Source of the DNA: Rahnella victoriana | GTDB lineage: Bacteria > Pseudomonadota > Gammaproteobacteria > Enterobacterales > Enterobacteriaceae | DNA: 64,000 nt | Direction of reading: 5' to 3' | NCBI RefSeq assembly: GCF_004330295.1 | Contig: NZ_SJOJ01000015.1 | Location: 78,512 to 142,511, forward strand | In this document: positions 29,773-41,547 of the stretch, one piece after another | Position numbering within the stretch: position 1 is the stretch's first letter | How the letters are laid out: each line of letters begins with the position of its first letter | Notes under the pieces: model-generated | Seen by the model: only the letters and a program-made list of their open reading frames with translations | Database searches by the model: none | Told to the model about the DNA's origin: nothing | Program-made: the position numbers and the translations under genes

Positions 29773-30975
29773 TCAACCTTTCCCGGCGGAGTTATCACGG
29801 TTTCGCGCCGGAATGCTGAGGATCAGATGCGTGATCACACCGCCCGCCAGCCCCCAAAATGCTGAGCCGACGCCCAGCAGCGTGACGCCGGACGCGGTGA
29901 TCAGAAATGTAATGATCGCCGCATCGCGCTGTTTTTCGTTTTCCAGAGCGCGGTACAGGCTGCCCGCAATGGTGCCGAGTAACGCCAGCCCGGCGATGGT
30001 GTGGATCAGCGCCTCCGGCAGCGCGGTAAAGACCATGCCGATCGAGCCACCAAACACGCCCGCGATCAGATAGAAAATGCCTGCCGCGACGGCAGCCATA
30101 TAGCGTTTTTTCGGATCAGGATGAATATCTTCACCCATGCAGATCGCGGCGGTAATGGCGGCGATACAGACGGTAAAACCGCCGAACGGCGCTAAAACTA
30201 ACGCCGTCAGCGCGGTCCAGGAAATCAGCGGGGAAACGGGCAGGTGATAGCCGTGGGCTTTCAGCGTGGCGATCCCCGGCGCATTTTGCGAGGCCATGGT
30301 GACGACAAAAAACGGAATACCGATGCCGATAATCGAGGAAAGCGTGAAATGCGGCATCACAAACGCCGGCGCCGCGAAGGTCAGCGTCTGGCCGTGCAGC
30401 GCAATATCGCCCTGTAAACCGGCGACAATCAACCCGGCAGCCAGCGCGAGCACCACCGCATAGCGCGGGAGGGCACGTTTCGCCAGCAGATACACCAGAC
30501 ACATGCTGCCCGCGAGGGCGAAATTGCTTTGCAATGAAGTAAACGCGTTCAGCCCGAAACGCAGCAGAATGCCGCCGAGCATGGCGGCAGAAAGTGCCTG
30601 CGGAATGTAATGCATCAGCCGGGCAAACAGGCCGGTCACGCCGCACAGCAGAATCAGCCCGGTGGCAAACACAAACACACCAATGGCGTCATTCAGCGAG
30701 GTGCCGGGCAGGCTGGTGACCAGCAACGCCGCGCCGGGCGTGGACCAGGCGGTCACTACCGGCGTGCGGTAATACAGCGAAAGACCGATGCTGGTGACGC
30801 CCATGCCCAGCCCCAGCATACTCAGCCAGCCGCCAATCTGTGCGACGCTGGCACCCGCCGCTTCCGCCGCCTGAAAGATAATCGCCGCCGAGCTGGTATA
30901 TCCGACTAAAACCGCCACAAATCCGGCGATCACCGCCGAAAAGGTGACATCCTGCACACTGAAACGCGAAGCCAT
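29773..30975 (-). CDS. ydcO: BenE-family inner-membrane transporter YdcO
   Basis: A 400-residue membrane protein with about 12 hydrophobic segments and the BenE-family features GYTSSAAIIFQAA near the start and TVCIAAITAAICMGEDIHPDP near residue 270. BenE proteins are annotated as benzoate/H+ symporters, but the YdcO substrate is not established. It is divergent from the sutR-like regulator across a gap carrying two near-identical palindromic operators, as in the E. coli ydcN-ydcO arrangement. Confidence 0.92.
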   Translation of the reverse strand: MASRFSVQDVTFSAVIAGFVAVLVGYTSSAAIIFQAAEAAGASVAQIGGWLSMLGLGMGVTSIGLSLYYRTPVVTAWSTPGAALLVTSLPGTSLNDAIGVFVFATGLILLCGVTGLFARLMHYIPQALSAAMLGGILLRFGLNAFTSLQSNFALAGSMCLVYLLAKRALPRYAVVLALAAGLIVAGLQGDIALHGQTLTFAAPAFVMPHFTLSSIIGIGIPFFVVTMASQNAPGIATLKAHGYHLPVSPLISWTALTALVLAPFGGFTVCIAAITAAICMGEDIHPDPKKRYMAAVAAGIFYLIAGVFGGSIGMVFTALPEALIHTIAGLALLGTIAGSLYRALENEKQRDAAIITFLITASGVTLLGVGSAFWGLAGGVITHLILSIPARNRDNSAGKG

Positions 30976-31018
30976 GGGTGAAAATCCTTCTGGTTACCGG
31001 CCACTGGCGGTATGCTGT

Positions 31019-31036
31019 TGTGCGTTATAGCGCACA
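31019..31036. promoter_or_regulatory. Operator 1 between ydcO and sutR
   Basis: An 18-base palindrome, TGTGCGTTATAGCGCACA, with a single mismatched pair. It repeats operator 2 with 40 bases centre to centre, about four helical turns, so two regulator dimers would bind the same face of DNA. Confidence 0.8.
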
Positions 31037-31058
31037 TTCGATGCGCTCAAGATATCAC

Positions 31059-31076
31059 TGTGCGTTATAACGCACA
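31059..31076. promoter_or_regulatory. Operator 2 between ydcO and sutR
   Basis: A perfect 18-base palindrome, TGTGCGTTATAACGCACA, 36 bases before the sutR start. It is the likely site for autoregulation by the XRE-cupin regulator. Confidence 0.82.
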
Positions 31077-31112
31077 ATCGCGATGAACGATCATCGTCGC
31101 AGAGGAGACACA

Positions 31113-31679
31113 ATGCAGGAACTCACCCGCCATATTGGCAGCCAGCTGAAGGCCGTGCGCAGCGAGCGCGGCTGGAGCCTCAGCCAGACGGCTGAACACA
31201 CCGGTGTCAGCAAGGCGATGCTCGGACAAATTGAGCGTGGCGAATCCAGCCCGACGGTGGCAACGCTGTGGAAAATCGCCAGCGGGCTGAATGTCTCGTT
31301 TTCAGAATTTCTCGAAACCCCGCCCGCGCAGTCGGCGGCGTTGCATCGGCATGGCCTGCTGACCACGTTCGACAGCGCGACCTCGGGGATGCGCGTGGTG
31401 CCGCTGTTTCCTTATGACGCCACGCTGCGGATGGACATGTTTGTTATCGATCTCGAGCCGGGCGGATGCAGCGAATCCACACCGCATGAAGCGGGCGTGA
31501 TTGAGCATGTGATTGTGATCGACGGGGAACTGACGCTGACCGTTGATGGCGTGACGCGCCTTCTCCGCGCCGGTGAGGCGCTACGTTTTGCGGCCGATTG
31601 TCCGCATGGATACTGCAACGACAGCGGCCATTCCGTGCGTTTCCACGACCTGATACATTATCCGCAGTCACGCCCGTAA
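31113..31679 (+). CDS. sutR: XRE-cupin transcriptional regulator SutR (YdcN)
   Basis: A 188-residue regulator with an N-terminal HTH (SLSQTAEHTGVSKAMLGQIE, about residues 25-45) and a C-terminal cupin sensor domain (STPHEAGVIEHVIVIDGEL). It aligns throughout with E. coli SutR, which acts on sulfur-use genes and its divergent neighbour ydcO. ATG 31113 follows AGAGGAG at 31101-31107. The two palindromes upstream are probably its own operators. The downstream acetyltransferase begins 29 bases after its stop. Confidence 0.92.
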   Translation: MQELTRHIGSQLKAVRSERGWSLSQTAEHTGVSKAMLGQIERGESSPTVATLWKIASGLNVSFSEFLETPPAQSAALHRHGLLTTFDSATSGMRVVPLFPYDATLRMDMFVIDLEPGGCSESTPHEAGVIEHVIVIDGELTLTVDGVTRLLRAGEALRFAADCPHGYCNDSGHSVRFHDLIHYPQSRP

Positions 31680-31708
31680 CCTTTTCATTTCCTGAGGAGA
31701 ATGACCCG

Positions 31709-32161
31709 ATGAGCCAGCCGCACGATGTGGTGATCCGTCCGTTAACCCCCGCTGATCGCGACAGCTGGGAAGTGTTATGGCGCGATTATCTGGATTTTTA
31801 TCAGTCAACGCTCGATCCGGCGCAGTTTGATTACACCTTCCGGCGGTTATCGCAGCCTGATTATGCCGACATGTTTGGCTATGTGGCGGAACATCAGGGA
31901 AAGCTGGTGGGGCTGGTGAACTGTATCAATCACGATCACGGCTGGCATATGCAGCAGGTGGTGTATTTGCAGGATTTATACGTCGATGACGCCGCGCGGA
32001 AACTGGGGATCGGGCAAAAACTGATTGAAGCGGTGTACGCTTACGCCGACGACAATCAGAAAGCCAATGTCTACTGGACGACGAAAACCACCAACCATAC
32101 GGCCCGTAAATTGTATGACCGTATTGGTACGCTGACTGACTTTATTAAGTATCAGCGCTAA
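31709..32161 (+). CDS. GNAT-family N-acetyltransferase
   Basis: A 150-residue acetyltransferase with the GNAT acetyl-CoA motif in LYVDDAARKLGIGQKLIEAV (about residues 90-109) and a C-terminal NHTARKLYDRIG segment. The substrate is unknown. It probably shares the sutR transcript (29-base gap, strong GAGGAGA ribosome site). Its stop codon overlaps that of the convergent acetyltransferase by 4 bases. Confidence 0.9.
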   Translation: MSQPHDVVIRPLTPADRDSWEVLWRDYLDFYQSTLDPAQFDYTFRRLSQPDYADMFGYVAEHQGKLVGLVNCINHDHGWHMQQVVYLQDLYVDDAARKLGIGQKLIEAVYAYADDNQKANVYWTTKTTNHTARKLYDRIGTLTDFIKYQR

Positions 32162-32628
32162 AGCGGTTTGCGCATATTCATTTTGGTGGTGACGTAACCC
32201 AGGCTGGCGTACAACGCCTGCGCTCCGGGGTTGCTGGCGAACACATTCAGCTCAATCGCCACACTCCCGAGATCGCGCAGGCGGTCTTCCATCAACCGAA
32301 ATGCCGCAGCGGCATGGCCCTGACGGCGAAATTGCGGGAAGACCGTCAGCTCATACACAAACGCGCTGCGCACGCCGTAGCGTTCCACGTTCGCGAACCA
32401 CAGATAGCCTGCCGTTTCGCTGTGTTCTTCTGCGCGGATTTCATAAAGATAATGGTCCGGCGTATCGATGCCCTGTGGCAACGCGCTTTGCGTCGAACTT
32501 CGCGCGCGTTCCAGCGCGGTATCTGCCCGCCACAGACCGGCGGTCACGTTCTCTTCGGCATAATCCTTCGCCAGTTGTTCGGCAAATTCTGCATAAAATC
32601 CGGCACTCATGGGCACTAAAACGGTCAT
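32158..32628 (-). CDS. GNAT-family N-acetyltransferase
   Basis: A 156-residue acetyltransferase with motif A in LTVFPQFRRQGHAAAAFRLM (about residues 94-113) and the typical NPGAQALYASLGY C-terminal motif. The substrate is unknown. ATG 32628 was preferred to ATG 32631 for ribosome-site spacing (AGAGGGA). Convergent with the preceding acetyltransferase, sharing the stop bases. Confidence 0.9.
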   Translation of the reverse strand: MTVLVPMSAGFYAEFAEQLAKDYAEENVTAGLWRADTALERARSSTQSALPQGIDTPDHYLYEIRAEEHSETAGYLWFANVERYGVRSAFVYELTVFPQFRRQGHAAAAFRLMEDRLRDLGSVAIELNVFASNPGAQALYASLGYVTTKMNMRKPL

Positions 32629-32642
32629 CATTTCCCTCTGAT

Positions 32643-33182
32643 TTACTGACTGGTTTCCGCCTTTTTATACGGCGTGACATAGCATTCGCTGATGGTGGTT
32701 GAATGGCTTTCAACCTGCGTGATGATGTAGCCCTTATCGGTCAGCGCGACGGAGCTGTAAGGGGTTTCATTGTGCTTATCGGCGATCACCTCTTCGAAAG
32801 ACTGAATGATTTTGGCTTTCTCATTCGCCCGCGCCGGATCATCCAGCCCGTCGACCTTGATCATCGCCTGCTTGAACTGGTTACTGAACGCGGTTTTTCC
32901 CGCCCGGCTTTCGATCACCGCTTTGATATTGACTGTGATGTCATTGCCGAGCAAAAACAGCGTATTGCTCTGGTAAACCAGCACATTTTTACGCTTCGCG
33001 ACCACAAAGCCGTTTTCAATGACTTTCATCTTGCTGTTGTTGGCGTACGTCACGTCATCAAGGCAGATGGTTTTATCCCCGATCTTAAACTGGCTGAAAC
33101 GCGCTTTGATTTCTTTCGGCGTGGAAGCAGCCTGCGAACAGAGCGGCGCGAGCAGCAGAAGTGGTAAGAACCATGACTTCAT
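32643..33182 (-). CDS. Putative periplasmic protein of unknown function
   Basis: A 179-residue protein with a clear signal peptide (MKSWFLPLLLLAPLCSQA, cut near residue 18). The mature part is a mixed, lysine-rich domain with two cysteines, Cys41 (in KTICLDD) and one near the C-terminus (ISECYVTPY), that could form a disulfide. I do not recognise its family. It lies 14 bases upstream of the acetyltransferase gene in the same orientation and is divergent from the chemoreceptor. Confidence 0.8.
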   Translation of the reverse strand: MKSWFLPLLLLAPLCSQAASTPKEIKARFSQFKIGDKTICLDDVTYANNSKMKVIENGFVVAKRKNVLVYQSNTLFLLGNDITVNIKAVIESRAGKTAFSNQFKQAMIKVDGLDDPARANEKAKIIQSFEEVIADKHNETPYSSVALTDKGYIITQVESHSTTISECYVTPYKKAETSQ

Positions 33183-33290
33183 AGGAGTTTCCTGAACAGG
33201 TGCTGAATCAGCCGACATAACAGCAGTATAGGGAGAGCGGCGCAGGATGCGAACGTTTATCTTTACGGGACGGTTTTTTACCGTTTTGGC

Positions 33291-33317
33291 TAAAGCATCT
33301 CCGCCTGTTGCCGATAA
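33291..33317 (+). promoter_or_regulatory. Sigma-28 (FliA) promoter of the chemoreceptor
   Basis: TAAAGCAT (33291-33298), exactly 11 bases, then GCCGATAA (33310-33317). The -10 is a perfect FliA consensus and the -35 core TAAAG is intact. It lies about 110 bases before the receptor start and points toward it. Confidence 0.85.
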
Positions 33318-33428
33318 TTCAGACGATAACGGAATTCCCGCTTCTGCCGGGCCAGCATCAGGGACAGATTATCCGCGTTATTTCATCGTGAGTTTTCACT
33401 GTACGTTTTTCTGTTCCGGGGTAGTTTT

Positions 33429-36702
<3,274 letters not shown>

Positions 36703-36721
36703 GACAGGATTCCTTTTATCG

Positions 36722-37357
36722 TTAACGTTTTGTCGTGGCGAGTCGTACTGCAAAGGCAAGAAAAACGGTGCCAGTTAAGCGATCAAGCGTTCTGACCACT
36801 GCGGGGCGGCGCAACCAGCGCGATAACGGCCGCGTGGCGGAAATCATGGTGATGGACCAGAGTGTGCCGATCACGGCGTGCATGGCGGCGAGTCCAAAAA
36901 TATAAGGCCCGACCGGATAGCCGGTAGCGACAAACTGCGGCAGGAAAGAAACATAAAATACGCCGACTTTCGGGTTCAGCACATTGCCAAACAATCCCCT
37001 TATGAACGGAGAATTGCCGATGCGCAACACTTTCCCGCTGCCCTCCGGCGCGGACATGTTCATTTCGCTCCGCGGTTTGAGCAGCATCTGCAAACCGAGC
37101 CAGGCCAGATAAGCTGCGCCGGTCCACTTAAGCAGTGTAAATGCCATTTCAGACGCCGCAAGAACCGCGCCTAAGCCGAGCGCCACCATCGCGCCCCAGA
37201 TAAGACAGCCGGTACTGATGCCAAATGCTGACAATAATGCTTTTTTGCTGCCCTGACTGGCCGCCGTGCGCAGAACCAATGCGGTATCCAGGCCCGGTGT
37301 CAGCGTTAAAATTCCGGCAGCAAGTGCATAAGAAAGGAGAGATTCGGTAACGGTCAT
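36722..37357 (-). CDS. LysE/RhtB-family amino-acid exporter
   Basis: A 211-residue membrane protein with six predicted helices, the family motif LTLTPGLDTALV (residues 17-28) and NPKVGVFYVSFLPQF near residue 133. It is a different subfamily from the exporter at 7.6 kb, since it has TPGLDT rather than TPGPNN. ATG 37357 follows AGGAAAA. Substrate not predictable. It lies upstream of an acetyltransferase, a common pairing for metabolite export and detoxification. Confidence 0.9.
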   Translation of the reverse strand: MTVTESLLSYALAAGILTLTPGLDTALVLRTAASQGSKKALLSAFGISTGCLIWGAMVALGLGAVLAASEMAFTLLKWTGAAYLAWLGLQMLLKPRSEMNMSAPEGSGKVLRIGNSPFIRGLFGNVLNPKVGVFYVSFLPQFVATGYPVGPYIFGLAAMHAVIGTLWSITMISATRPLSRWLRRPAVVRTLDRLTGTVFLAFAVRLATTKR

Positions 37358-37454
37358 GGCTTTTCCTGATGAGCGAAAAAACCAGAATAGTGAACAGGAT
37401 GGGAGAGTTGCAATCGCGAATTTAAACGAAATTCGGCATAAAAATACTGGCAAA

Positions 37455-37489
37455 TAAAAAAGCCTGTGGAAGTCGGGCTTCCACAGGCT
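37455..37489 (-). terminator. Rho-independent terminator after the DUF1471 gene
   Basis: The 12-base arms AGCCTGTGGAAG (37461-37472) and CTTCCACAGGCT (37478-37489) pair perfectly. On the minus strand six T follow. It ends the small-protein gene at 37514. Confidence 0.92.
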
Positions 37490-37513
37490 TTTCAGAGGGT
37501 TTTTCGCAGGCGA

Positions 37514-37771
37514 TTATTTGTAGATTTCAGCGTCAGCGTGCAGTTTGTTGTTACCGGTCACGGAGATGATGCGGTAAGAAGAGGCACCCGCTTCTTTCGC
37601 TTGTTGAGACAGTTTCGCTTCCAGGCCGCCGAGGGTGGTGGAGTTGGCTGCGGAAATCACACCGATTTTTTGCATGTCGCCGGAAGGCTGAGTGATCTGC
37701 TCTGCTGCGAAGCTACCGAAAGAAATCAGGGAAAGTGTGGCAGCTACAGCAAAAATTTTGACGTTTTTCAT
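37514..37771 (-). CDS. YdgH/BhsA/McbA-like (DUF1471) small periplasmic protein
   Basis: An 85-residue secreted protein. The signal peptide is residues 1-22 (cut at SFA|AEQ). The mature part has the DUF1471 pattern KIGVISAANSTTLGGLEAKLSQQAKEAGAS and ends with a short YRIISVTGNNKLHADAEIYK-type strand pair. Relatives such as BhsA and YhcN respond to stress and influence biofilm and outer-membrane permeability. It is a single gene with its own terminator. Confidence 0.9.
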   Translation of the reverse strand: MKNVKIFAVAATLSLISFGSFAAEQITQPSGDMQKIGVISAANSTTLGGLEAKLSQQAKEAGASSYRIISVTGNNKLHADAEIYK

Positions 37772-38007
37772 GATGATTCATCCATTCAGGTTATGAGAGT
37801 GAAAGGTGGTTGCCTTTCGATGAATGTATAATAGGCCTGTCTGGCGGAGATGAAAAACGGATTGATTTGAGTATCTCATTCAAAATATTTGGTCTACTTT
37901 TTACGCAATTTTACGTCGCCGTGCGGGCGGCTGACGAAACCGCAATTCTGCTGACACAGCCTGAAACTGCCTTAGATTTCTCTGCGTTTGTTCCCTTCCT
38001 GCTGATT

Positions 38008-38038
38008 TTGGGCGGTTTTGTATAAAGAGTGCTAGACT
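38008..38038 (+). promoter_or_regulatory. Candidate promoter of yeaQ
   Basis: The gap 37772-38176 (405 bases) holds no convincing gene. Near its end TGCTAGACT (38030-38038) resembles an extended -10 of the sigma-S type, and TTGGGC (38008-38013) is a poor -35 at a long spacing. E. coli yeaQ is induced under stress, which is compatible. The assignment is weak. Confidence 0.4.
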
Positions 38039-38176
38039 TTACTCGCAGTGCACGAAGAGGGTCATTGGTGCCACGCGCATGGATGGCTCGCAGAACCTGA
38101 AATGTTCTGCGTTTGTTTGGCTGACTTGGCTGAACAATATTCACGGTAACGGAAATTCATTCGGAGGAGTCGAAAA

Positions 38177-38425
38177 ATGGGAATTTTATCCTGGATTATC
38201 TTTGGTCTTATCGCAGGTATTCTGGCTAAGTGGATCATGCCGGGCAAAGATGGCGGCGGATTCATTCTGACCGTTGTTCTGGGTGTCGTTGGTGCCGTCG
38301 TGGGCGGGTACATCAGTACGTTCTTCGGTTTTGGCCGCGTAGACGGATTCAACTTCGGCAGCTTCGTTGTCGCCGTGATCGGTGCGATTGTCGTGCTGTT
38401 TATCTACCGAAAAATCAGAAGCTAA
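38177..38425 (+). CDS. yeaQ: GlsB/YeaQ/YmgE family small membrane protein
   Basis: An 82-residue inner-membrane protein with three hydrophobic helices, nearly identical to E. coli YeaQ: MGILSWIIFGLIAGILAKWI, then GGYISTFFGFGRVDGFNFGS and FIYRKIRS at the end. The family is labelled transglycosylase-associated, but its function is not established; expression is stress-related. GGAGGAG-like bases precede ATG 38177. A strong terminator follows. Confidence 0.93.
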   Translation: MGILSWIIFGLIAGILAKWIMPGKDGGGFILTVVLGVVGAVVGGYISTFFGFGRVDGFNFGSFVVAVIGAIVVLFIYRKIRS

Positions 38426-38450
38426 GGTGTCAACCTTAGGTTGAGATGTG

Positions 38451-38477
38451 AAAAGCCGCGCAGGTCGCGGCTTTTTT
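38451..38477 (+). terminator. Rho-independent terminator of yeaQ
   Basis: AAAAGCCGCG (38451-38460), the loop CAGGT and CGCGGCTTTTTT (38466-38477). The stem is flanked by A and T runs, so it can serve the convergent gene at 38489 as well. Confidence 0.9.
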
Positions 38478-38488
38478 GTGTCTGTGAA

Positions 38489-38869
38489 TCACTCCACCGG
38501 CGACGTCGGCAGCCGCACGATGTCCTGATTTTCATTGCCCATCCAGTACACGCCTTCCTTCGCCCAGAACGGACCTTCGATAAAATCGAGCAGGTCAGAA
38601 TACTCCTCGTAAAACTGTTTGCCGTCGCGGTTATACACACGCATATAGCCGGAGTAATGTCCGCCGTCGCCCGGCATGGTCATGCGCGGGATAAATTCAA
38701 ACGTTTTGTACTCGCGCACCACATACTCTTTATTCGGACTCCACTGCTCCGAAACCAGCTTCCCCTGTTTCCACCACTGATGGCCTGCGGCGATCACCGC
38801 CATCAGCACCGCCAGCACGACCCAGCGTTTACGCTGACGCACCAGGGCTTCCTGACTTTTGATTTTCAT
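38489..38869 (-). CDS. Hypothetical single-pass membrane protein
   Basis: A 126-residue protein with a basic cytoplasmic N-terminus, one membrane helix (about 16-32) and an outside domain rich in aromatic residues (SPNKEYVVREYKTFEF, YSGYMRVYNRDGKQ, MGNENQDIVRLP). This pattern is seen in several uncharacterised enterobacterial proteins, but I do not know its family. It shares a bidirectional terminator with yeaQ and lies 88 bases after the end of urtE. Confidence 0.75.
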   Translation of the reverse strand: MKIKSQEALVRQRKRWVVLAVLMAVIAAGHQWWKQGKLVSEQWSPNKEYVVREYKTFEFIPRMTMPGDGGHYSGYMRVYNRDGKQFYEEYSDLLDFIEGPFWAKEGVYWMGNENQDIVRLPTSPVE

Positions 38870-38957
38870 AATTTGTGTTCTTTTCAGCGTGAGTTGAGAA
38901 AAGGGCTGTCAATGTGGCTGAAAAGTATCGGCTTGTCTTGCAAAAAGCCAGTATCGG

Positions 38958-39656
38958 CTAAATCGCCACCAGCCCCCGCACGCCTTCGGCTTCCATTTCG
39001 TCGCCACGGCCGCGTTTGACGATGCTGCCGCGTGACATCACCAGATAGCTGTCGGCCAGTTCGGCGGCGAAATCGTAGAATTGTTCGACCAGCAGGATCG
39101 CCATATCGCCCCGTGCGGCGAGCTGTTTGATCACCGCGCCGATTTCCTTAATCACCGACGGCTGAATGCCTTCGGTCGGTTCGTCGAGGATCAGCAGGCT
39201 GGGTTTACAGGCCAGCGCGCGGCCAATGGCCAGTTGTTGTTGCTGGCCGCCGGACAAATCCCCGCCCCGGCGATGTTTCATTTCCAGCAGGATCGGGAAC
39301 AGGTGGTAGATTTCATCCGGCACCTGCTTTGCGTGGCTGCCGGAAAATCGCGACAGACCCATCAGCAGATTTTCTTCGACGGTCAGGCGCGGAAAAATTT
39401 CGCGACCCTGCGGGACATAGGCGATGCCCGCCTGCACGCGCTGATGCGGTTTGCGGGAATTGATCACCTGATCCTGCCAGCGGATGGTGCCGGATTTGGC
39501 CGGGATCAGCCCCATCAGGCATTTCAGCAGTGTGGTTTTTCCCACGCCGTTGCGCCCGAGCAGGCAGGTCACTTCACCGATTTTCGCCTCAAAAGACAGG
39601 CCGCGCAGAATGTGGCTGCCGCCGTAAAACTGATTTAGTTCATTTACCTGCAACAT
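38958..39656 (-). CDS. urtE: Urea ABC transporter ATP-binding protein UrtE
   Basis: A 232-residue ABC ATPase of the branched-chain/urea (LivF-like) type. It has Walker A GRNGVGKTT (about 34-42), signature LSGGQQQQLAIGRAL and Walker B LLILDEPTEG. With UrtD it powers uptake of urea through UrtBC. It is the last gene of the urt operon, 11 bases after urtD. Assignment to urea rather than amino acids rests on the whole urtABCDE set next to urea amidolyase genes. Confidence 0.95.
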   Translation of the reverse strand: MLQVNELNQFYGGSHILRGLSFEAKIGEVTCLLGRNGVGKTTLLKCLMGLIPAKSGTIRWQDQVINSRKPHQRVQAGIAYVPQGREIFPRLTVEENLLMGLSRFSGSHAKQVPDEIYHLFPILLEMKHRRGGDLSGGQQQQLAIGRALACKPSLLILDEPTEGIQPSVIKEIGAVIKQLAARGDMAILLVEQFYDFAAELADSYLVMSRGSIVKRGRGDEMEAEGVRGLVAI

Positions 39657-39667
39657 AATGCGATTCC

Positions 39668-40474
39668 TCAGCGCCCTAAATACACGTCGATAACCTGCTC
39701 GTTGGCCTGCACGTCACGCAGCGACCCTTCGGCCAGAACCTGACCCTGATGCAGTACCGTGACGTGGTCGGCGATGGTTTCCACAAAGCCCATATCGTGT
39801 TCGACCACCATCAGTGAATGTTTGCCCGCCAGTTGTTTGAACAGCTCGGCGGTGTATTCGGTTTCGGCGTCGGTCATGCCCGCTGCCGGTTCGTCGAGCA
39901 GTAATAAATGCGGCTCCTGTACCAGCAACATGCCGATCTCCAGAAACTGTTTCTGCCCATGCGAAAGCAGGCCCGCCGGCCGATGCCGTTCCGCCGCCAG
40001 ACGCAGCGTGCCGAGCATGTCATCAATGCGGTCGCGCTGCTCGCTGTTCATTTTGGCGCGCAGACAGGCCCATACGGATTTATTGGTTTTCTGCGCGATT
40101 TCCAGATTCTCGAACACGGTCAGCGCCTCAAACACCGTCGGTTTCTGGAATTTGCGCCCGATGCCGGACTGCGCGATGCGCACCGGATCCAGTTTGGTCA
40201 GATCGGTGCGCTGATCGTAAAAAACGCGCCCGCTTTGCGGTTTGGTTTTGCCGGTGATCACGTCCATCAGCGTGGTTTTCCCCGCGCCGTTCGGGCCGAT
40301 GACGCAGCGTAATTCGCCGACGCCGATGTTCAGCGACAAATTGGTCAGCGCCTTAAATCCGTCAAAGCTGACGTTAATGTTTTCCAGCTGCAAAATCGGA
40401 TCGGTTTGTTCACGGTGCCTGTCCGCCAGATGTGGCTGGGTAAACAGGTCTTCGGTCATGGTCATCGGACTCAT
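39668..40474 (-). CDS. urtD: Urea ABC transporter ATP-binding protein UrtD
   Basis: A 268-residue LivG-like ABC ATPase with Walker A GPNGAGKTT, signature LSHGQKQFLEIG (LSHGQ is the usual variant in UrtD) and Walker B LLLLDEPAAGM. An N-terminal extension of about 30 residues precedes the domain. ATG 40474 is preceded by GAGGAAA and overlaps the urtC stop by one base (TGATG), so translation is coupled. Confidence 0.95.
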   Translation of the reverse strand: MSPMTMTEDLFTQPHLADRHREQTDPILQLENINVSFDGFKALTNLSLNIGVGELRCVIGPNGAGKTTLMDVITGKTKPQSGRVFYDQRTDLTKLDPVRIAQSGIGRKFQKPTVFEALTVFENLEIAQKTNKSVWACLRAKMNSEQRDRIDDMLGTLRLAAERHRPAGLLSHGQKQFLEIGMLLVQEPHLLLLDEPAAGMTDAETEYTAELFKQLAGKHSLMVVEHDMGFVETIADHVTVLHQGQVLAEGSLRDVQANEQVIDVYLGR

Positions 40475-41547
40475 CAGGATTTCCTCTTGCGCAGCAGGCC
40501 AATCACGCCTTGCGGCAGGAACAGCGTCACCAGAATAAACATGCCGCCGAGCACAAACTGCCAGTATTCGGGAATGGCGACCGTGAACCAGCTTTTCGCG
40601 CCGTTGACGATGCCTGCGCCAATAATCGGGCCGATCAGCGTGCCGCGCCCGCCGAGCGCCACCCAGATGGCGGCTTCGATGGAGTTGGTCGGCGACATTT
40701 CGCCCGGGTTGATAATCCCGACCTGCGGCACGTACAACGCGCCCGCCAGGCCGCACAACATGGCGGAAATCGTCCAGACAAACAGCTTGAAACCTTTCGG
40801 GTCGTAGCCGCAGAAAATCAGCCGGTTTTCAGCGTCGCGAACGGCGGTCAGCACGCGGCCATATTTACTGCGCGCCAGCGCAAAGCCGAGCGCCAGGCTG
40901 GCGACCAGCACCAGAACCGTGGCTAAAAACAGTCCCACGCGGGTGCCGGTGGCGGTGACCGGAAAGCCGAGCAGGGTGGTGAAACCGGTGAAGCCGTTGT
41001 TGCCGCCGAAGCCGGTTTCATTGCGGAAAAACAGCAACATACCGGCGTAGGTCAGCGCCTGCGTCATGATGGAGAAATAGACGCCTTTGATTTTTGAGCG
41101 GAAGGCGAAATAACCGAACACAAACGCCAGTGCGCCCGGCACCAGCACGATCAGGCACAGCGCCCAGGCAAAATGCTGCGTGCCTGCCCAGAACCACGGC
41201 AGTTCAGTCCATGAGAGGAACGACATAAAATCCGGCAGCCCGCTGCCTGCCGCCTGCCGCATTAAATACATGCCCATCGCATAACCGCCGAGGGCGAAAA
41301 ACAGCCCGTGGCCGAGCGACAGCAAACCGGCGTAGCCCCACACCAGATCGAGTGCGATCGCGACGATCGCATAACAGAGGATCTTACCGATCAATGTCAG
41401 CGTGTAGGTGGAGATCGCCAGCGGATTTGTGGCGGGCAATAACGCCAGAAACGGCATCACAATCAGCATGATGAGCACCAGCGTGCCCACCGAAATCGCA
41501 ATCTTCGGCGCTTTTTGTACGCCGGTAATCGTCAGAGGCTGGCTCAT
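40474..41547 (-). CDS. urtC: Urea ABC transporter permease UrtC
   Basis: A 357-residue LivM-like inner-membrane permease with about ten hydrophobic segments and the family block WGYAGLLSLGHGLFFALGGY near residue 70. It forms the urea channel with UrtB. Start and stop overlap urtB and urtD by single bases, indicating a polycistronic message. Confidence 0.95.
   Translation of the reverse strand: MSQPLTITGVQKAPKIAISVGTLVLIMLIVMPFLALLPATNPLAISTYTLTLIGKILCYAIVAIALDLVWGYAGLLSLGHGLFFALGGYAMGMYLMRQAAGSGLPDFMSFLSWTELPWFWAGTQHFAWALCLIVLVPGALAFVFGYFAFRSKIKGVYFSIMTQALTYAGMLLFFRNETGFGGNNGFTGFTTLLGFPVTATGTRVGLFLATVLVLVASLALGFALARSKYGRVLTAVRDAENRLIFCGYDPKGFKLFVWTISAMLCGLAGALYVPQVGIINPGEMSPTNSIEAAIWVALGGRGTLIGPIIGAGIVNGAKSWFTVAIPEYWQFVLGGMFILVTLFLPQGVIGLLRKRKS

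Noticed and set aside
37772..38176. Possible gene in the 405-base gap before yeaQ
   Set aside because: The only open frames lack ribosome sites, family motifs and consistent codon use; only a weak promoter candidate is visible.
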